DNA of 64,000 nt from positions 3,038,001 to 3,102,000 of the forward strand of contig OY762224.2 of the NCBI GenBank assembly GCA_963665265.2. Direction: 5' to 3'. Both the position numbers and the translations under genes were made by a program. This document shows positions 1-6,618 of the stretch, piece after piece (positions within the stretch are counted from its first letter, which is position 1; every line of letters begins with the position of its first letter). Below the pieces are notes generated by a model, which searched no databases, had not been told where the DNA came from, and saw nothing but the letters and a program-made list of their open reading frames with translations. The DNA comes from CAXXHQ01 sp963665265 (lineage in GTDB: Bacteria; Planctomycetota; Planctomycetia; Pirellulales; Thermoguttaceae).

Positions 1-540
1 CTAACAAACATCCTGCAGTAATAATGCAAGCGCACTTGCAAACCAAGAAAAAAACGCTACTTACAAATTGCCTTTGGTTCAGATTTCGTTTTTCCGAAAG
101 AATCTTGCGTATCCCGAATAAAAACATTTTCCATGAATAAATAAAAGAGCTGCCGGAAAGACAAAACAGAATTGCAGCAATAGAGAGCAGGGAAATTTCT
201 CGCAATCCGGCAAAGATGAAACTCGTCCAAAAGTTATCCATAAAAAAGCTCCAGCGAAATCTGCTCCATGCTTTCCGGTGAAATACGCAACTTGAAATTA
301 GCGTTCAAAGCAAGAGCGCTATCCTCTTTCTGTGAATTCAACCTGATTGGACTGGCGTAGCGAGCAGATGAGGCGCCCGACTGGTGCATCCTAGCGTCTT
401 TGCTCAAGTTTTGGAACAACTCGTCGAATAAAGTTTGGGCAAGATGACCAATGCTTGCCGATCCATTTACAACGAAGTCATGAAGTCGAACGAGCCGACG
501 TTTTCAACGCCCAGCCCGACGAAAGTACCGACGCGACCGG

Positions 541-568
541 CTACGAAACCCCGGATGGGGTTTCGTAG
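541..568. repeat. Perfect 12-bp inverted repeat (hairpin)
   Basis: The arms 541-552 and 557-568 are perfect reverse complements around a 4-base loop (GGAT). There is no T-tract on either side, so a simple intrinsic terminator is unlikely. It fits the class of small intergenic palindromes seen elsewhere in this window. Confidence 0.75.
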
Positions 569-586
569 GGGCGGGTAAATCAGTTT

Positions 587-619
587 CCTAGGGTAGCCGC
601 GAAACGCGGCAACCCTAGG
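587..619. repeat. 15-bp near-perfect inverted repeat (hairpin)
   Basis: The arms 587-601 and 605-619 pair with one A/A mismatch around an AAA loop; the ends are CCTAGGGT and ACCCTAGG. This is a REP-like intergenic element. No U-tract follows. Confidence 0.75.
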
Positions 620-711
620 CTGTCTAATGTAAGCCCGTTGGGCTAAGGCAAGCGGAGCGAGAAGGCGTTCGATTCGTAATTCATCGGGTATAGCGATGGG
701 GTATATCGTCA

Positions 712-751
712 GGCGCTTCAGTAGGATCGTTCACGATCCTACTGAAGCGCC
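712..751. repeat. Perfect 19-bp inverted repeat with 2-base spacer
   Basis: The arms 712-730 and 733-751 are exact reverse complements separated by TC. It is the strongest dyad in the left flank. It is not followed by a T-tract and lies over 120 bases from the nearest gene end. Confidence 0.8.
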
Positions 752-782
752 ATGCTCAAAGATATAAATAATTAGCGGCGCA

Positions 783-847
783 TTTACCCGACGTAAACGT
801 CGGGCCTGTGACGGCCTAAAGGCCGAGGAAGGGACGTGAACGTCCCT
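783..847. repeat. Triple-hairpin repeat cassette, copy 1
   Basis: Three small palindromes follow each other: CCCGACG-TAAA-CGTCGGG, GGCC-TAAA-GGCC and GGGACGT-GA-ACGTCCC. The whole ~65-base unit recurs almost unchanged at 3404-3468, with two substitutions that I can see. It lies just beyond the 3' end of the metallo-beta-lactamase gene on the minus strand, so a role in transcript-end processing is possible but unproven. Confidence 0.8.
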
Positions 848-872
848 CAAAATCAAACCTCGCCCCTATTTT

Positions 873-2432
873 CTACGCTTTTATTATGGACGTCGGGACC
901 TGTTCTCCGTTTTCGTCCGTCGCGTAGCAATACGCTTCTTTCAGGTCGGCTTTGCCGCTATCGGTGTAAACGAGCAATCGTTTTCCGTCGGTTCGCGTTT
1001 TAACGATTCCGAACGCCGCTCGACTAAAGGCGAAAAATTCGCCTCGCTGTTTCGCCTTCTTCGGGTCCGACAATTTCGCCATTTTTTCCGCACGGAAAAA
1101 AGCGACGAGTTCGGTGACGAAGATTAACGATTCGTCCAAGCGGGAGCGTTTACCAAGGGCGCCGAGCAACGTTGCGCGTGGATGGACGTACTCTTTTCGC
1201 GATGATTCGTCACCGCAAGAAATCACGCTCACGATCGGCGAGACGCGATCGAGGAAGGCGCTCGAAAAATCGGCGGAACCATGATGCGGAACCTTAAGCA
1301 CTTCGGATCGCAGGTTAATTGCTTGAGACTCGCTCTTGCGGACCAGAGCGCGGCCTGCTTCGTCGTTCAAATCGCCGGTGAAAAGGTAGTTTATCCCCCC
1401 GTAGCTTAAGCGGAAGACGATCGAATGCCCGTTGATGGTATGCGAAACCGAAAGACTTTTAGATTCGGGTTCCGAGGTATTGAGCGAGTCGTGACCGAGG
1501 CGAGGCCCCGGAGGCGGTTCGTGCAAAAACGCTAGGCCGGTCGTTCCCCTTCGTTTCGCGAGGATCGGGCCCAAGACGGAGATTTCCAGCCCGCGTTTTT
1601 TATCGTTAAAAAATTTAAAGGCCTTATCGTCGCCGAACGAAAGGCGTCGAAATTCGATTTCGCCTCTTTTGTTCCAGGCGGCCAAGGCTTTTTTCCAGGC
1701 AAGGAAGTTTTTGTTCATCTCCTCGTCGGGGACGTCAAGCAAGTTTTCGACCAAGCCCGTGATGATCGTATCGCCGGCGACTTTTTGGACGGAGCCTAAT
1801 TGTTCTTCCGCCGACAGTTTTGTTCCGTTAACTTTTTCCGGTCGTTTGACGAGTCCGTTATGGAAAACTCGTTTGGGGGCGATGAAAAGTTTCTTCTTCG
1901 CTTCCTTGTTTCGTTCCGATTTCAAGATTTCAACAAGGCCCGTAAAATGATCGGCGTCGCCGTGCGTTACCAGCAGGCAATCGATCTCCTTCGGTTTTGC
2001 TCGGCTGGTGCCGCGATATCTATCCGCCAAATAGCGGGCGAAGAGTTGATTATCGCCCCCGTCGACTAAAATAGTTTTGCCGTCGGGGGATTCGATGACG
2101 ATGCCGTCTCCTTGCTGCACGTCGACGAAATTCACTTTCAAAACCTGATTGTTCTCGCGAGGAATTACCACGTCGGTAGGAGTAAGTTTCGTGCCGTCGG
2201 CCTTTTTCGCTTTGGGCGAAGGAGCGATATACCCTTTTGCGTCTTCGTACAAAATGCTTCCGTCCAATTGCTCTTTAAAGACGACCGTTTTCACGGCCAC
2301 GTATTCGTCGGTCACTTCAAGAACCTCGACGTAATCGCCCCAAGCGAGCATCGTCAGAAATTTTCGTTTCGGTCCGCTAGGTTTGTCGTAAACGGCCGCC
2401 AGATCGACATTGATGACGCATTGACTGGACAT
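873..2432 (-). CDS. ComEC/Rec2-like metallo-beta-lactamase-fold hydrolase
   Basis: This 519-residue protein probably hydrolyses a phosphodiester or related bond with two metal ions. An N-terminal ~80-residue stretch looks like an SH3-type beta barrel. The metallo-beta-lactamase domain follows, with THGDADH at 156-162 as the first metal motif, a later FTGDL strand and PHHGS at 382-386. These signatures match the soluble domain of ComEC/Rec2 competence proteins, but there are no membrane helices, so it is a stand-alone cytoplasmic version. The ATG at 2432 is chosen because AAGGAG lies 8-9 bases upstream; the frame extends 29 codons further without a good site. Neighbours give no pathway. A DNA-uptake role should not be assumed, since many such proteins act on nucleotides or in defence. 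Confidence 0.85.
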   Translation of the reverse strand: MSSQCVINVDLAAVYDKPSGPKRKFLTMLAWGDYVEVLEVTDEYVAVKTVVFKEQLDGSILYEDAKGYIAPSPKAKKADGTKLTPTDVVIPRENNQVLKVNFVDVQQGDGIVIESPDGKTILVDGGDNQLFARYLADRYRGTSRAKPKEIDCLLVTHGDADHFTGLVEILKSERNKEAKKKLFIAPKRVFHNGLVKRPEKVNGTKLSAEEQLGSVQKVAGDTIITGLVENLLDVPDEEMNKNFLAWKKALAAWNKRGEIEFRRLSFGDDKAFKFFNDKKRGLEISVLGPILAKRRGTTGLAFLHEPPPGPRLGHDSLNTSEPESKSLSVSHTINGHSIVFRLSYGGINYLFTGDLNDEAGRALVRKSESQAINLRSEVLKVPHHGSADFSSAFLDRVSPIVSVISCGDESSRKEYVHPRATLLGALGKRSRLDESLIFVTELVAFFRAEKMAKLSDPKKAKQRGEFFAFSRAAFGIVKTRTDGKRLLVYTDSGKADLKEAYCYATDENGEQVPTSIIKA

Positions 2433-2864
2433 AGCCACGCTCCTTGAAAAGAAGAGGAATTGCTGGTATCTCGCTTTGTAAACGAAGCGCCGTTTTGACG
2501 CGGCGGCGAGCGGACGCAATAAGAAGAGACTCCCTGCAAATGAAAAGCGTTGCGCCGTGCCTAGATTCTACCGCGTTTGCAATGATAGGCTCAATGACCC
2601 GTTGGAAAAAAATTCTATTATTCATCTTCGGTCGAAGGAGTCGAATCCGCCCCGGTTCCCACGGCCAAGCGATTTTCTATAATCGGTGTTAGTATTTTGG
2701 CGGGGCTCGCTGGGCTCTGCCCACCCGACGGCGAGCGGCAGACAGGAATGTCTGTCCTCCTGGTAGGCATGACCTACCGCTGGTGCAAGCACGCACCCTA
2801 CAACCTATTAATCGGATAAACAGCGGCGCTCTCAGAGCGCCCTACGGATAACGGCTTTCTCATT
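2433..2864. other. Intergenic region rich in small palindromes
   Basis: This 432-base gap separates the divergent hydrolase and NUDIX genes. From 2698 to 2841 it contains four palindromic elements (see separate entry). No gene was found. Promoters for both neighbours must lie here, but I could not pick a convincing -35/-10 pair. Confidence 0.5.
2698..2841. repeat. Cluster of four REP-like palindromes
   Basis: From left to right there is a GGCGGGGCTCGC...GCCCACCC element at 2698-2726, a GGTAGG/CCTACC dyad at 2762-2778, a GGTGC...GCACC dyad ending in CCTACA at 2780-2802, and a GGCGCTCT/AGAGCGCC dyad at 2825-2841 followed by CTACGG. Similar units ending in CCTAC recur at 3519-3585, 18366-18389 and 35659-35690. 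The cluster ends 23 bases before the NUDIX start codon. Confidence 0.7.
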
Positions 2865-3296
2865 ATGCACCCCACCATACCTGACGATCCTGGCCGGCGC
2901 GGCGCCGTCGGCATTATTGTTCGTGACGGCCGCATGCTCGTGATTCGTCGTTCGGACAAGGTCGTCGCTCCGCGAGTCTATTGTTTTCCTGGCGGGGGAA
3001 TTGAGCCTGGGGAAACCGAGGAGCAAGCCCTGGTTCGGGAATTTTTGGAGGAAATTTCCGTTTCCGTAACGCCGTTGCGACGCATTTGGCATTGCGTTAC
3101 GCCTTGGAAAGTCGATCTAGCTTGGTGGTTGGCTGAGATGCCGGAGGGCGAGGAGCCGGTCGGGAATCCCCGCGAGGTGGAATCGATCCATTGGTTTACA
3201 CCGCAAGAGATGGCCGATTTGCCGGACTTATTGGAGAGCAACCGCGAATTTTTACGATTGGTTCTCGACGGAGCGCTGAGCCTCGAATTGCGGTAA
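2865..3296 (+). CDS. NUDIX hydrolase
   Basis: This 143-residue cytoplasmic enzyme probably cleaves a nucleoside diphosphate linked to another group. The Nudix box runs from G45 with the pattern G-x5-E-x7-R-E-x2-E-E, giving the Mg2+-binding glutamates near 60-64. The glycine that usually follows (REUXEEXGU) is serine here, a mild deviation. Length is typical of a single-domain NUDIX protein. The ATG at 2865 has only a weak upstream GGATAA, so the start is moderately sure. Substrate cannot be read from sequence; the gene is alone on its strand until 3645. Confidence 0.88.
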   Translation: MHPTIPDDPGRRGAVGIIVRDGRMLVIRRSDKVVAPRVYCFPGGGIEPGETEEQALVREFLEEISVSVTPLRRIWHCVTPWKVDLAWWLAEMPEGEEPVGNPREVESIHWFTPQEMADLPDLLESNREFLRLVLDGALSLELR

Positions 3297-3338
3297 TATG
3301 ACGAGAGGCCGGCGACGCGTGCAATCGCGTCCTATAAA

Positions 3339-3384
3339 AACCTGTCAGGCGTTTCAGGAGGACCGTGAACGGCCCTGACAGGTT
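3339..3384. repeat. 11-bp inverted repeat downstream of the NUDIX gene
   Basis: AACCTGTCAGG at 3339-3349 pairs exactly with CCTGACAGGTT at 3374-3384 across a 24-base loop. There is no T-tract directly after it, so termination is uncertain. It lies just before copy 2 of the triple-hairpin cassette. Confidence 0.6.
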
Positions 3385-3403
3385 CGTATAATATTGCAGC
3401 GAT

Positions 3404-3468
3404 TTTACCCGACGTAAATGTCGGGCCTGTGACGGCCTAAAGGCCGAGAAAGGGACGTGAACGTCCCT
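3404..3468. repeat. Triple-hairpin repeat cassette, copy 2
   Basis: This is nearly identical to 783-847 and has the same three short palindromes in the same order. The first loop has T in place of C in the arm (GACGTAAATGTC), which still pairs as G-U. Two copies within 3 kb suggest a mobile or amplified intergenic element. Confidence 0.8.
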
Positions 3469-3518
3469 AAAAAATGGCACGCAATCAAAATTGACAGCAA
3501 AAATACTAAGCATCCGCC

Positions 3519-3585
3519 CCCGGTGCGCACAAGCACGCGCCCTACAGAACTTGGTGGGACTCGCTGCGCTCGGCCCACCCTACGG
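3519..3585. repeat. Two adjacent REP-like palindromes
   Basis: The first unit (3519-3546) has the form CGGTGCGCACAAGCACGCGC followed by CCTACA. The second (3553-3585) is GGTGGGACTCGC...GCTCGGCCCACC followed by CTACGG. Close relatives of the second unit occur at 28834-28863 and 35659-35690. The pair ends 60 bases before the dehydrogenase start. Confidence 0.75.
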
Positions 3586-3644
3586 CTTCGAGCTGCGCCT
3601 TGATTTGCGGTAAAAAAACCGATTCGCCGGTTGAAGGATTTTTC

Positions 3645-4826
3645 ATGGAACGACTGACGCAATACGATTTAGTGATGCCGGGCAAGATCGCTTTCGGCTG
3701 GGGGCGTCGGAAAGAAATCGGCGGATATGCCAAGGCGTTGGGGCGTCGTGCGTTCATCGTCGTGGGGATGTCGGAAGCGAACGCCGCGCCGTGGCTGGGC
3801 GAAATGATCGATTGCTTACGAGCCGAAGGCGTCGAGGCCGACCATGTAACTTCGATTCGACACGAACCGGAGGTATCGGACGTCGATAATCTAGCCTCGG
3901 CGTTGAGGTCCCGAGGGGCAGGGGAGGGGGACCTGCTGATCGGTTTCGGCGGAGGGGCGGCCATGGATTTGGCGAAGGCGGCCGCCGCGATGGCGACGAA
4001 TACTCAGAGCGACACGGTTCGCGATTATTTAGAAAACGTAGGGCGGGATTTGAAAATCGTCAACGATCCGTTGCCGATCATCGCCGTTCCGACGACGGCG
4101 GGGACGGGGGCCGAGGCCACGAAAAACGCGGTCATCTCATCCTACTCGCCGCATTTTAAAAAGAGTTTGCGCGACGATCGAATCATGGCCAGAGTCGCGT
4201 TGGTCGATCCGGAGTATACGATTCGAGTTTCGGCGGAGACGACTGCGGCCAGCGGAATGGACGCAATCACGCAACTTATCGAAAGCTACGTTTCGGTTCG
4301 AGCGAAACCAATTCCTCAGGCGTTGGCGTTAGACGGCATTCGAGGCGTATTTATCGCACTGGAAGAGGCGGTCAAGCGTCCTGATTCAAAGTCGGCGCGC
4401 ACCGCGATGTCGCATGCCGCTTTGCTTTCGGGCGTTTCGTTGGCGAACGCGGGGCTAGGATTCGCGCACGGCGTGGCGGCCGCCTTGGGAGTTCACTGTC
4501 GGATTCCGCACGGCATGGCCTGCGCGATGATGCTGCCGACGGCGCTGGCGATCAATCGCGACGTTCGCTTGAACGAATTTGCGCGGCTCAGCGAAGCGGC
4601 GTTCGAACGTATGTTCGCTTCGGCGGGAGAAGCGGTCGATTATTTAGTCGAGAGGGTATCGGCGTTGTGCGATCGATTGAAGATAGGGCGACGGTTGCGC
4701 GACGTGGGGGTGGCGAAGGAGTTGATTCCCGACTTGGCCAAGGACTCGCGAGGTAACAGCATGAGCGGCAATCCGAAGCAATTGAACGATGCGGAGTTGA
4801 TCGCCGTTTTGGAGAACGCATGGTGA
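3645..4826 (+). CDS. Iron-type alcohol dehydrogenase family protein
   Basis: This 393-residue NAD(P)-dependent group III alcohol dehydrogenase homologue should act in the cytoplasm. The nucleotide-binding signature GGGAAMD is at 102-108. The metal site is expected at D206, residue 210, H275 and H289; the 14-residue spacing of the last two is canonical. Position 210 is Q where the family usually has H (MDAITQ), so the metal ion may differ or bind more weakly. The ATG at 3645 follows GAAGGA at 3632. Its last seven bases overlap the next gene, a sugar kinase, so the two are translationally coupled and probably act on the same carbohydrate or polyol. Substrate is unknown; relatives include lactaldehyde, butanol and glycerol-phosphate enzymes. 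Confidence 0.87.
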   Translation: MERLTQYDLVMPGKIAFGWGRRKEIGGYAKALGRRAFIVVGMSEANAAPWLGEMIDCLRAEGVEADHVTSIRHEPEVSDVDNLASALRSRGAGEGDLLIGFGGGAAMDLAKAAAAMATNTQSDTVRDYLENVGRDLKIVNDPLPIIAVPTTAGTGAEATKNAVISSYSPHFKKSLRDDRIMARVALVDPEYTIRVSAETTAASGMDAITQLIESYVSVRAKPIPQALALDGIRGVFIALEEAVKRPDSKSARTAMSHAALLSGVSLANAGLGFAHGVAAALGVHCRIPHGMACAMMLPTALAINRDVRLNEFARLSEAAFERMFASAGEAVDYLVERVSALCDRLKIGRRLRDVGVAKELIPDLAKDSRGNSMSGNPKQLNDAELIAVLENAW

Positions 4827-5749
4827 TTCTTTCCGCCGGATTAACGCCCGCTCTACAAAAGATTTTAACGTTTGACGGTTTTCGCATCGGCGAGGTGAAT
4901 CGTGCGCAAGAGGCGCTGTGGAGGGCGTCGGGCAAAGCGATAAACGCAGGATTGGCGGCGCAGCGTCTTGGCGTTTCGACGAGGATTTTGTCGCCTTTCG
5001 GCGGCGACTCGGGACGGAGAATGGTCGAAGAGCTGCGCGAGTTACAGGCCGATTGTCGGTGGATTGAAACGGAGGCGGCGACTCGCGTTTGCACGACGAT
5101 TATCGACCGTCGCCAAGGATTCGTGACTGAATTGGTGGAAAACGGGCTTCCTATGTCTCGGGATGAGTTAAACGGCTTTTCGGATGCGTTTTTTGAGGAA
5201 GCGAGGGGAGCGAACGTCGTCATTTTTACCGGTTCTCTTCCGGAAAACGCTTCGGCGGAATATTACGAGGAATTAATTGCGAAAACCCAGGGGCGGACAG
5301 TACTGGATTTTCGCGGCGAAGGGCTTTTGAAGACGTTGAAGCATCGCCCTTTCGTGGTCAAGCCGAACCTTGAGGAGTTGCGGCAAACGCTGGGAAAAAC
5401 GCTGGACACGGAAGAGCGGGCGCTAGCCGGGATGCGTGAAATCGTATCGCGCGGAGCCGAATGGATCGTCGTTACGCAGGGTGAAAAGCCGACTTACGTC
5501 GTTTCGGCGAATGAAGCGTACCGCGTATATCCGCCGGAGGTCGAAGAGGTCGTCAATCCGATCGGCTGCGGCGACGCATTAGCGGCGGGAATCGCCTGCG
5601 GTTTACATGAAGGCCGGAGCGTTTTGGAGGCGGTTCAACTCGGGACCGCGGCGGCGGCCGATAATATACGCCGGATTGACGCAGGCCGGATAGACGGGGC
5701 GGCGGTTCGGCGAAGCGCTAGCTACGTGCATGCCGAGCGAATACAATAA
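4820..5749 (+). CDS. PfkB-family sugar kinase, 1-phosphofructokinase/tagatose-6-phosphate kinase-like
   Basis: This 309-residue cytoplasmic ATP-dependent kinase phosphorylates a sugar or sugar phosphate. The N-terminus with LTPALQKI and the length fit the FruK/LacC/PfkB branch. The C-terminal PfkB signature is NPIGCGDALAAG with catalytic base D252; the usual DTxGAGD is changed to NPIGCGD, a form found in this branch. A conserved KPN motif lies near residue 180. The ATG overlaps the dehydrogenase stop region (ATGGTGA), which shows tight coupling. Together the pair could oxidise and phosphorylate one carbon source. Whether it uses fructose-1-P, tagatose-6-P or another hexose derivative cannot be decided. 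Confidence 0.85.
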   Translation: MVILSAGLTPALQKILTFDGFRIGEVNRAQEALWRASGKAINAGLAAQRLGVSTRILSPFGGDSGRRMVEELRELQADCRWIETEAATRVCTTIIDRRQGFVTELVENGLPMSRDELNGFSDAFFEEARGANVVIFTGSLPENASAEYYEELIAKTQGRTVLDFRGEGLLKTLKHRPFVVKPNLEELRQTLGKTLDTEERALAGMREIVSRGAEWIVVTQGEKPTYVVSANEAYRVYPPEVEEVVNPIGCGDALAAGIACGLHEGRSVLEAVQLGTAAAADNIRRIDAGRIDGAAVRRSASYVHAERIQ

Positions 5750-5821
5750 TAGGGTCTTATTCCGGGTTTGCTTTTGTCTTTTGCAGTCTGTCTTCTTTTG
5801 CTTGGTTCGGAGTGATTTTTC

Positions 5822-6550
5822 ATGCGACGTCGCGAGTTTGTTTCGCTTGCCGTATTGTTCGTCGTATTTTTGACGTCGCCGATTTCTTTGACGCAAGCGG
5901 CTCCGGCTGACCCGACGATTCCCGTTTCACGAAGTGACGTGAAGTGGTGGAAAAATCGATTTGAATCGAACGCCGAACGCGCGAAGAAAGGGGACGTCGA
6001 TTTGATTTTCATCGGCGACTCGATTACGCACTATTGGGAGCGAGAGGGCAAAGACGTTTGGGAGAAGTATTACGGACATCGCAAAGCGATGAATCTCGGC
6101 TTTAGCGCCGATTGCACGCAACACGTTCTTTGGCGGCTGGAGCATGGTTCGATCGACGGCATCTCGCCGAAATTGGCGGTCGTGATGATCGGAACGAACA
6201 ACGCCCGCGACGACAACCGCCCGGAAGACACGGCGAAGGGCGTTCAGGCGGTGGTCGAGTCGCTACGAAAGAAATTGCCTCAAACGAAAGTATTGTTGTT
6301 GGCGATATTTCCTCGCGGGGCCAACGATCAAGACCCGAAGCGCAAGCTAAACGACGAGGTGAATGAGCGGATCGTCAAATTAGCTGACGATAAAAGCGTT
6401 TTCTTTCTCGACATTCGCGATAAGCTTTACAACAAAGACGGTTTTATCGGCTCTTCGATGCTGCCCGACAAGTTGCATTTGACGCGTGACGGTTATCAGA
6501 TTTGGGCGGAGGCCGCGGAGCCGGTCGTGAAACGTTTGCTTGGCGAGTAA
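5822..6550 (+). CDS. Secreted SGNH/GDSL-type esterase
   Basis: This 242-residue protein has an N-terminal signal peptide (MRRRE, hydrophobic stretch, cut near TQA-AP around residue 26), so it is exported. The SGNH fold is clear: block I IGDSITH with nucleophile S67, block II G93, block III GTNN with N126, and block V DKLH with D216 and H219. It resembles the PAF-acetylhydrolase/acetylxylan-esterase-like lipases common in planctomycetes. It precedes a secreted GH3 glycosidase on the same strand by 68 bases, so deacetylation of plant or algal polysaccharide is a reasonable inference. The exact ester substrate is not known. Confidence 0.88.
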   Translation: MRRREFVSLAVLFVVFLTSPISLTQAAPADPTIPVSRSDVKWWKNRFESNAERAKKGDVDLIFIGDSITHYWEREGKDVWEKYYGHRKAMNLGFSADCTQHVLWRLEHGSIDGISPKLAVVMIGTNNARDDNRPEDTAKGVQAVVESLRKKLPQTKVLLLAIFPRGANDQDPKRKLNDEVNERIVKLADDKSVFFLDIRDKLYNKDGFIGSSMLPDKLHLTRDGYQIWAEAAEPVVKRLLGE

Positions 6551-6618
6551 TAGAATAGTCTCCTTTCACCATCGTCATTCAGAAATTCCTATTTGACATT
6601 GAACATCCGAGGGTAATT

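Larger units (their letters stand above)
1..872. other. Gene-free left flank with a hairpin cluster
   Basis: I see no convincing gene here. The first ~430 bases are A/T-richer and hold only a weak 61-codon minus-strand frame with no recognisable domain. Between about 541 and 847 lie at least four strong inverted repeats (listed separately), so this part is a patchwork of small palindromes. No ribosome binding site or known regulatory motif was recognised. Confidence 0.6.

Noticed and set aside
234..419. 61-codon minus-strand frame in the left flank
   Set aside because: No ribosome binding site, no recognisable domain and isolated; it may be a gene remnant but cannot be supported.
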